This document shows positions 13,571 to 18,562 of a DNA stretch of 18,562 nucleotides, in pieces. Position 1 is the first letter of the stretch, and every line of letters starts with the position of its first letter. Source of the stretch: DATJWY01 sp035500775. GTDB taxonomy: Bacteria; Pseudomonadota; Alphaproteobacteria; Acetobacterales; Acetobacteraceae. Below the pieces are notes generated by a model. That model was not told where the DNA came from and did not search any database. It worked only from the letters and a program-made list of their open reading frames with translations. The DNA is taken from contig DATJWY010000019.1 of assembly GCA_035500775.1 (NCBI GenBank), positions 1 to 18,562 of the forward strand, read 5' to 3'. The position numbers and the translations under genes were made by a program.

Positions 13571-13605
13571 CCGCGGCCCCGCCTTCCGGGGCCGCGGCTT
13601 CTCCC
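13571..13605 (+). terminator. Terminator-like hairpin after DUF4167 gene
   Basis: CCGCGGCCCCG, loop CCTTC, CGGGGCCGCGG: a perfect 11-bp GC stem, 47 bases after the stop, followed by the pyrimidine-rich CTTCTCCC. Position and shape fit a terminator separating this gene from the DUF4337 gene, although the T run is poor. Confidence 0.55.
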
Positions 13606-13672
13606 GGCATCCGGCATGGCCGGACCTCGGGCGGGGCGGCATCCCGGCGCGCTTTGCTTCCGGAGCCCTGTC

Positions 13673-14242
13673 ATGAACGAAGTCGAGATGGCGCAGGACA
13701 GCCTTGAGAAGGCGCATGAGCGGGCGGAAACCGGCGGCAACCGCACCGCGGCGATCATGGTGGCCTGCTTCGCCGCCATCGCCGTGATCGTCGAGATGAG
13801 CGCCAACGACGCGCAGACGGCATTGATGTACAACCATGTCGCCGCCAGCGACACGTGGGCGGAGTATCAGGCGAAGTCGGTGCGCCGCGTGGTGTATCTG
13901 GAAGCAGCGGAGATCCTCCAGGCCACGGCGGGCGCCACGCCCAGCGCCGCCGGCCAGGCACGGATCGACGCCGCGCGGGCGCAGGCGAACCGGATGCAAT
14001 CCGAGCCGGGGAGCACCGGCATGGAGCAACTCCGCGCCCGCGCGCTCGCCTACGAGGCGGCGCGGGCGCATGAGATAGCCCTGCATGACGGGCTGGAGCG
14101 CAGCGTCCGCGGCCTGCAGATCGCCATCGTGCTCCTCGGCCTGTTCATGGTGACCCGCTTCCGCTGGCTGTTCGGCCTGGGCGGGACGCTCGGCGTGCTG
14201 TCGCTCCTCTACGGTCTCGCGGCCGGACTCTCGCTGATCTGA
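13673..14242 (+). CDS. DUF4337 family membrane protein
   Basis: A 189-residue inner-membrane protein of the DUF4337 type, function unknown. Membrane helices are expected near 25-42 (AAIMVACFAAIAVIVEM), 148-161 (LQIAIVLLGLFMVT) and 166-187 (LFGLGGTLGVLSLLYGLAAGLS). Between them lies a long soluble helical section with the family block TALMYNHVAASDTWAEYQAKSVRR (49-72) and an Ala/Arg-rich likely coiled coil. The N-terminus is charged and helical (EVEMAQDSLEKAHERAE). ATG 13673 is chosen because CGGAG lies about 7 bases upstream and it begins the conserved part; the frame is open to 13616. Its last 34 bases overlap the end of the convergent NUDIX gene. Confidence 0.8.
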   Translation: MNEVEMAQDSLEKAHERAETGGNRTAAIMVACFAAIAVIVEMSANDAQTALMYNHVAASDTWAEYQAKSVRRVVYLEAAEILQATAGATPSAAGQARIDAARAQANRMQSEPGSTGMEQLRARALAYEAARAHEIALHDGLERSVRGLQIAIVLLGLFMVTRFRWLFGLGGTLGVLSLLYGLAAGLSLI

Positions 14243-15087
14243 CCATCCCGGCCGGCGACACCGCCGCCCGCCTGCAACCCGGCGCGCAGCCGCCGCCCGG
14301 CCGCCGAGTCCGGGTCGATCAGCCCAACCCGCAGGAACAGGTCGATCAGCACGAGGTTCACGTTGAACTTGAAGCTGTCCCCGTCCCGCACCGCCTCGAA
14401 CACGCGGGCGAGCGGCCATAGCTCGAACGCCTCGACCTCGCCATCCTCCGGCACCGGCACGAAGCTTTCCGGCAATTCGAGGTCGTAGCACCAGAGCCGG
14501 TCGCGCCGCAGTCCCTCCGGCCGCTCCATCCGGTAGCCGAACACCGAGACCGGCCGCGCGGCGGCGAGCAAAGCCGGGCTCAGCCCCGCCTCCTCCGCCC
14601 CTTCCTTGACCAGGGTTTCGGCGGGCGAGAGCCCGGCCGGAACGCCGCCAGCCACCAGGTGATCCAGCTTGCCGGGATCGAGCAGCTTGTTGGCCGCCCG
14701 CCGCGCCACCCAGAGATGCAGCCCCTCGGCCCGGCGAACCAGCCCGTTCAGATGCACCCCCGCCGCCTCCACGCCGAACAGCGGCAGGGCGCCGCGATCC
14801 AGCGTGGCGAGCGCCGGACCGCCCCAGTCGGCGCGCACGTCGAATGCCTCGTCCCGCCAGGGATACCAGCCCTCCGCCGCGAGAGCGCGGGCAACCGGCT
14901 GCAGGCGTTCCGGATCATCCAGCGCCACCGTCCCGGCGGCGACGGAGAGGCCATGCCGGGCGAGCGCCGCGGCGAAATCCGGCCGCACCCAGCCGACCGC
15001 CGCCCCGCGCAACAGGAATGGCAGCCGCTCACCAGGCAGTTCGGCGTTATTACAGGCGGCTATATGTCGCAGGAACCGGTCCAGCAT
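14209..15087 (-). CDS. DUF4743/NUDIX hydrolase
   Basis: A 292-residue NUDIX protein with an N-terminal DUF4743 domain, the arrangement of plant and fungal thiamin-diphosphate-related Nudix enzymes and their bacterial relatives. The N-terminal domain starts MLDRFLRHIAACNNAELP and runs to about residue 100. The Nudix box is at 147-169, GGVPAGLSPAETLVKEGAEEAGL: the magnesium-binding EExGL is kept, the usual Arg is Lys, and the usual first Glu is Leu, both common in this subfamily. The substrate is probably a nucleoside- or thiamin-type diphosphate (inference). The start at 15087 is 57 bases from the divergent ABC exporter start. The C-terminal tail overlaps the DUF4337 gene by 34 bases, tail to tail, so the two 3' ends are antisense to each other. 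Confidence 0.88.
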   Translation of the reverse strand: MLDRFLRHIAACNNAELPGERLPFLLRGAAVGWVRPDFAAALARHGLSVAAGTVALDDPERLQPVARALAAEGWYPWRDEAFDVRADWGGPALATLDRGALPLFGVEAAGVHLNGLVRRAEGLHLWVARRAANKLLDPGKLDHLVAGGVPAGLSPAETLVKEGAEEAGLSPALLAAARPVSVFGYRMERPEGLRRDRLWCYDLELPESFVPVPEDGEVEAFELWPLARVFEAVRDGDSFKFNVNLVLIDLFLRVGLIDPDSAAGRRLRAGLQAGGGVAGRDGQISESPAARP

Positions 15088-15109
15088 CGGCGCGGGAGGT
15101 CCTCATCCT

Positions 15110-15137
15110 TTGCAAGCACGGGCCGGCGTGCCAAATC
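15110..15137 (+). promoter_or_regulatory. Weak promoter candidate for ABC exporter
   Basis: TTGCAA (15110-15115), 16 bases, CAAATC (15132-15137), overlapped by an imperfect dyad GCACG...CGTGC (15116-15131). It sits in the 57-base gap between the divergent NUDIX and exporter starts. The -10 box is poor. Confidence 0.3.
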
Positions 15138-15144
15138 CCCGCCC

Positions 15145-17001
15145 ATGCGTCATTACACCCTGAGTTCGGCGGGTCCGGTGCTTCCCGGCACGCGCCGCGC
15201 GCCCTGGCAGACGGTACGCTCACTCCTGCCTTATCTGTGGCCGAAACACGACACGCAAGCCCGCATCCGCGTCGTTGCGGCCATGCTCTGCCTGGCGCTG
15301 GCCAAAGTGACGACGATTGGCGTGCCGATCCTCTATGCCCGCGCCGTGGACGCGCTGATGCCGAAGGGCCACCCGCTCTCCGCCGCCGCGGTGCCGCTGG
15401 CCCTGATCCTCGCCTACGGCCTCATGCGCATCGCCGCCGCCGGGTTCGGCGAGTTGCGCGACGCGGTGTTCGCCTCCGTGCAGCAGCGCACGGTGCGGCG
15501 GGTGGCGCTACAGACCTTCGAGCACATGCACCGCCTTTCCCTGCGCTTCCATCTCGACCGGCACACCGGCGGCGTCTCCCGCGCCATCGAGCGCGGCTCG
15601 GCCGGCATCGAGTCGGTGCTGCGCCTCGCCGTCTTCAACATCGTGCCGACGCTGGTCGAGCTGCTGCTCGTCACCGCCGTGCTCTGGCGCCTGTTCGACT
15701 GGCGCTTCGCGCTGATCACCTTCGGCGCCGTCGCGCTCTATATGGCCTTCACCCTCGGCTTCGCCGGCTGGCGGGTCCGCTTCCGCCGGCGCATGAACGA
15801 GGTGGACAGCGAGGCGCAGGCCCGCGCCGTGGACAGCCTGCTGAACTACGAGACGGTCAAGTATTTCGGCAACGAGGCGCATGAGGCCCGGCGGTTCGAC
15901 GAGGCGCTGGCGCGCTACGAGCGGGCGGCGGTGAAGAGCCAGGTCTCGCTCAACGTGCTGAATTTCGGCCAGGCGGCGATCATCGCCATCGGCCTCGTCG
16001 CGGTGATGCTGATGGCGGCGCAGGGCGTGCGGGACGGGCGGATGACGGTCGGGCAGTTCGTGCTCGCCAACACCTACCTGATCCAGCTCTACCAGCCGCT
16101 GAACTTCCTCGGCTTCGCCTACAACACGATCAAGCAGGGCCTCGTGGACATGGAACAGATGTTCCGCCTGCTTTCCGTGCCGGCGGAAGTGGAGGACCGG
16201 CCCGGCGCCATCGCCCTGCCGGCGCGGCTCGCCGGCGAGGCGCCCGGCTCCGTCACCTTCGAGGACGTGCATTTCGGCTACACGCCGGAGCGCGGGATCC
16301 TGCGCGGCGTCAGCGTCACCGTGCCGGCCGGGCGCACGCTTGCGATCGTCGGCCCCACCGGGGCCGGCAAATCCACGATCGCGCGCCTGCTGTTCCGCTT
16401 CTATGACGTCACCAGCGGCCGTATCCTGATCGACGGCCACGACCTGCGCGACCTGACCCAGGACAGCCTGCGCGCCGCCATCGGCGTCGTGCCGCAGGAT
16501 ACGGTGCTGTTCAACGACACCATCCGCTACAACATCGCCTATGGCCGCCCGGGCGCGACCGACGCCGAGGTGGAACACGCGGCGCGGCTCGCGCAGGTGC
16601 ATGATTTCGTCCAGGCCATGCCCCAGGGCTACGCGACACGGGTCGGCGAACGCGGCCTCAAGCTCTCCGGCGGCGAGAAGCAGCGTGTGGCGATCGCCCG
16701 CACCCTGCTCAAGGATCCGCGCATCCTGATCCTCGACGAGGCGACCAGCGCGCTGGACACGCGAACGGAGCGGGAGATCGGGCAGGCGCTGCGCGCCGTC
16801 GCCGCGCGGCGGACGACGCTGGTGATCGCCCACCGCCTCTCCACCGTGGTGGACGCGGATGAGATCGTGGTGCTGAGGGAAGGCGCGGTCGCCGAGCGCG
16901 GCACCCATGCGAGCCTGCTGGCGCAGGGTGGCGTGTATGCCCATCTCTGGGCTATGCAGGCCGAGAGCGAGCAAGCCGAGATCGTGGCGCCCGCCGCGTA
17001 A
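15145..17001 (+). CDS. Atm1-type ABC exporter (fused permease and ATPase)
   Basis: A 618-residue half-transporter of the Atm1/HMT1 class, working as a homodimer in the inner membrane to export glutathione-linked or metal-thiol compounds. Six helices are expected near 43-64, 82-100, 162-182, 187-207, 276-294 and 303-325. Subfamily marks include LLPYLWPKHD at the start, NYETVKYFGNE (235-245) and LNFGQ (272-276) in the region that lines the glutathione site of characterised Atm1 proteins. The nucleotide domain is complete: Walker A GPTGAGKST (403-411), Q-loop VVPQDTVLFN, signature LSGGEKQ (507-513), Walker B ILILDEATSALD with D531 and E532, and H-loop H563. ATG 15145 is used; the frame stays open upstream across the NUDIX start, and there is no good ribosome site. 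A role in iron-sulfur or heavy-metal homeostasis is inferred from the family. Confidence 0.92.
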   Translation: MRHYTLSSAGPVLPGTRRAPWQTVRSLLPYLWPKHDTQARIRVVAAMLCLALAKVTTIGVPILYARAVDALMPKGHPLSAAAVPLALILAYGLMRIAAAGFGELRDAVFASVQQRTVRRVALQTFEHMHRLSLRFHLDRHTGGVSRAIERGSAGIESVLRLAVFNIVPTLVELLLVTAVLWRLFDWRFALITFGAVALYMAFTLGFAGWRVRFRRRMNEVDSEAQARAVDSLLNYETVKYFGNEAHEARRFDEALARYERAAVKSQVSLNVLNFGQAAIIAIGLVAVMLMAAQGVRDGRMTVGQFVLANTYLIQLYQPLNFLGFAYNTIKQGLVDMEQMFRLLSVPAEVEDRPGAIALPARLAGEAPGSVTFEDVHFGYTPERGILRGVSVTVPAGRTLAIVGPTGAGKSTIARLLFRFYDVTSGRILIDGHDLRDLTQDSLRAAIGVVPQDTVLFNDTIRYNIAYGRPGATDAEVEHAARLAQVHDFVQAMPQGYATRVGERGLKLSGGEKQRVAIARTLLKDPRILILDEATSALDTRTEREIGQALRAVAARRTTLVIAHRLSTVVDADEIVVLREGAVAERGTHASLLAQGGVYAHLWAMQAESEQAEIVAPAA

Positions 17002-17020
17002 CGAGGTTGCGGAACCAGCA

Positions 17021-17083
17021 TTCGGTCCGCCGCCCGCCGACCCGCCGGGGCACTGTTCCGGCGGCGGCGTTCCTGGGACCGAA
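17021..17083 (+). promoter_or_regulatory. Long imperfect stem abutting a ribosome site
   Basis: The outer arms TTCGGTCC (17021-17028) and GGACCGAA (17076-17083) pair perfectly, and GCCGCC/GGCGGC and CCGG/CCGG segments can pair inside. The right arm touches the Shine-Dalgarno AAAGGAG (17082-17088) of the next gene. It may end the exporter message, or it may control translation of the small downstream protein. Confidence 0.5.
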
Positions 17084-17094
17084 AGGAGCAGATG

Positions 17095-17352
17095 ATGCCA
17101 ATGAGTGATGAAATGGGCCCCGATTCCGGCATCGACGACTCCCTCCCCGACGAACTCAGCCATGCCGGCGCCGTCGTGGACAAGGCAATCGAGTACATGA
17201 TGGGTCAGAATATCAGCCCGATGGCGATCGCCTCGGCGCTGCTCGGCGGGTCGCTCGGCCTGCTCTCCCAGACCATGGGGGACGAGGCCGTGCTCAGCGT
17301 GCTCCGCAACGCCATCGAAAGCGTCGAGTCGGGCGAGCTGCGGGACAACTAA
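17095..17352 (+). CDS. Small acidic protein of unknown function
   Basis: An 85-residue protein I do not recognise. It starts with an acidic, probably disordered stretch (MPMSDEMGPDSGIDDSLPDE), then has a likely amphipathic or hydrophobic helical part: HAGAVVDKAIEYMMGQNISPMAIASALLGGSLGLLSQTMGDEAVLSVLRNAIESVESGEL. No cysteines and no signal peptide are present. The ATG at 17095 is preferred because AAAGGAG ends 6 bases before it; ATGs at 17092 and 17101 are in frame. It follows the ABC exporter by about 90 bases and precedes the GTG-started membrane protein by 28 bases, so the last two are probably one operon. Good ribosome site and G/C-ending codons support a real gene. Confidence 0.7.
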   Translation: MPMSDEMGPDSGIDDSLPDELSHAGAVVDKAIEYMMGQNISPMAIASALLGGSLGLLSQTMGDEAVLSVLRNAIESVESGELRDN

Positions 17353-17380
17353 ACGCGGGCAGCACGCGGGAGGGGGTGTC

Positions 17381-18562
17381 GTGCCGGATGCTCTCCCCTC
17401 GTCGCTCGCCGGACCGCCTTCCATCAGCCTCTCACGCCATGCGCCGTTCCGGCCGCGCACGGCGCTCGATTTCACGCCGGTTACGATCGCGCTGGTCAAT
17501 ACCGGCACCGCCCCCCTCCGCATCGCCCGCCTCGACTGCGACCCGCTGCTGGACAGCGAAACCGGAGCGGCGATGCCGGCGCGGCTCACCGCGGAAGCGG
17601 CCTCTCTCGAGATACCGTCCGGCGGGACGGCGCGGGTGACGCTCGCGGGACAGGTGCCGGCGCGAGCAGGCGTCTATGCCGCGACATTTCGGGTGCAAGG
17701 CGAAGACGGCGCGGCTCTCGCCATCCCGCTCACCGTCACCATCGGGGCCAGTCCGCTGCGCGGAATCCTGTGCACCCTGCTCGGCCTGCTGCTCGCCGGG
17801 CTGATCGGCATGCTGCAAACCGAGAGCGACCTGCACGCGCGGCGCGCCAACCTGCTCGAGGCACGCGCCGACACCGAAGACTGGCAGCGGCGCAATCCGA
17901 TCCCCTCCACCCTGGCGGCGAATTGGGACGCCTATGACGCGGCGATGCAGGCGGCGCAGCGCCTGCTCTCCCAGCGGCGCCCGCTCTCGGTGGTGGATTG
18001 GCGCATCGCCATGGCGCAGGACCGCCAGCGCGTCGCCGAGGACGAGCTGAAGACGATCAAGGAGGCGATGAAGGATGCACCGCCGGGAGCGGCCGAGGTG
18101 GCCGAGCTGGACGCTGCCTGGAAGACGCTCCAAGGGCAGTTCCAACCACTGGCGGAGCGGCCGGAAGACCTGCCGGGTGCGACGGCGGACACTCTCGCGC
18201 GCCGGCTCGCCGCGTTCCTCGCGGCCTTCCGGGGCGGCTTCCTCACTTTGCCGGTGCATATCGAGTCGGCCGAGATCGGCACGTATGTAACCTTGACCGA
18301 CCTGACTCTCGCCGCCGGTCAGCGCGAGGCCGCGCGACAGCAGGCGATCGAGGTCCGCCGCTGGCTCGAGCGTGCGGCGCATGATCTCGGCCTGCGCCTG
18401 ACCACGCTCGCCGATTTCGAGAACCTGGCCAACTCCCTGCTGATCGAGGACGCCACGCTCCGCCGGCGTCTCGCCGATCCCGCGATCCCCGACGACACAC
18501 GCCGCACTCTCATCGCCGCGCTGGATGCCGCGGAAGCCGGAATCGGCGCGGGCACGGCGCTG
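17381..18562 (+). CDS. Ig-like/transmembrane/coiled-coil protein, 3' end outside window
   Basis: An open frame of 394 codons beginning with GTG and running to the window edge without a stop. GGAGG at 17369-17373 lies 7 bases before the GTG. Codons end in G or C throughout, and the translation looks real, unlike the Arg-rich antisense frame. Residues about 30-122 look like an Ig-like beta sandwich: TPVTIALVNTGTAPLRIARL, IPSGGTARVTLAGQ, GVYAATFRVQGEDG, AIPLTVTIG. One strong membrane helix follows at 128-145 (GILCTLLGLLLAGLIGML), then an Ala/Arg/Glu-rich helical and probably coiled-coil section (about 147-240) and a mixed region with LTLPVHIESAEIGTYVTLTDLTLA. No N-terminal signal peptide is seen. 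I cannot name the family. Together with the small gene upstream it forms a putative two-gene unit. Confidence 0.8.
   Translation, partial: MPDALPSSLAGPPSISLSRHAPFRPRTALDFTPVTIALVNTGTAPLRIARLDCDPLLDSETGAAMPARLTAEAASLEIPSGGTARVTLAGQVPARAGVYAATFRVQGEDGAALAIPLTVTIGASPLRGILCTLLGLLLAGLIGMLQTESDLHARRANLLEARADTEDWQRRNPIPSTLAANWDAYDAAMQAAQRLLSQRRPLSVVDWRIAMAQDRQRVAEDELKTIKEAMKDAPPGAAEVAELDAAWKTLQGQFQPLAERPEDLPGATADTLARRLAAFLAAFRGGFLTLPVHIESAEIGTYVTLTDLTLAAGQREAARQQAIEVRRWLERAAHDLGLRLTTLADFENLANSLLIEDATLRRRLADPAIPDDTRRTLIAALDAAEAGIGAGTAL

Noticed and set aside
15111..15133. Possible sigma-54 promoter for the NUDIX gene (TGGCACG ... TTGCA on the minus strand)
   Set aside because: The two boxes are separated by 11 bases instead of the 4 needed between TGGCACG and TTGC, so the spacing rules it out.
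15508..17589. 693-codon open frame on the minus strand
   Set aside because: It is antisense to the Atm1-like exporter, whose motifs are complete. The translation is rich in His, Arg, Asp and Gly without any recognisable domain, as expected for a GC-driven shadow frame.
17432..18382. 316-codon minus-strand frame at the right end
   Set aside because: The plus frame from GTG 17381 gives an Ig-like domain, a clear membrane helix and a ribosome site. The minus translation is Arg-rich and featureless.
1..18562. tRNA, rRNA, CRISPR array, insertion sequence, toxin-antitoxin or phage genes
   Set aside because: I looked on both strands and saw no cloverleaf, no regularly spaced direct repeats, no transposase or integrase motifs and no paired toxin beside the ribbon-helix-helix gene. 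That gene stands alone and resembles the RHH_4 regulator type rather than an antitoxin.

Overview
The window reads as a chromosomal segment of a GC-rich alphaproteobacterium, most likely Rhodospirillales/Acetobacteraceae. The evidence is gene content: bolA divergent from a J-domain gene followed by cobS and cobT, prmC followed by a DUF4167 gene, an RHH_4-type ribbon-helix-helix protein, an Atm1-type ABC exporter and a two-domain DUF4743/NUDIX protein. Codons end almost always in G or C. The family assignment is inference from recognised proteins, not a database search.

Layout. 116-2454 (-): two overlapping GT4-type glycosyltransferases, divergent from 2611-4790 (+), an ArgE-like M20 deacylase translationally coupled to an AstE/AspA-like M14 deacylase. 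4943-5744 (-): a ribbon-helix-helix regulator and BolA. 5822-9526 (+): J-domain protein, then the AAA+ and VWA subunits CobS and CobT of aerobic cobaltochelatase. 9758-11742 (-): a degenerate histidine-kinase-like protein, ribosomal protein L28 and a small secreted protein. 11954-14242 (+): PrmC, the DUF4167 protein and a DUF4337 membrane protein. 14209-15087 (-): a DUF4743/NUDIX hydrolase overlapping the DUF4337 gene tail to tail. 15145-18562 (+): the Atm1-like exporter, a small acidic protein of unknown function and a GTG-started membrane protein that runs off the window.

Functional threads: cobalt insertion for B12 (CobS/CobT; CobN is not here), thiol/Fe-S/redox handling (BolA, Atm1-like exporter), translation (L28, PrmC), N-acyl amino-acid hydrolysis (the M20/M14 pair) and glycan synthesis (the GT pair).

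The most striking non-coding signal is a GC-rich double-hairpin element present four times (102-151, 7548-7599, 9559-9610, 9635-9737). Every copy lies just 3' of, or overlapping, a gene end and has the same orientation relative to that gene. The stems vary in length with compensating changes. Other palindromes occur at 2506-2522, 5762-5775, 11875-11911 and 17021-17083. I found no convincing new defence or mobile system, and no tRNA, rRNA, CRISPR array or insertion sequence. The least explained coding unit is the two-gene module at 17095-18562. No gene-free stretch exceeds about 300 bases.
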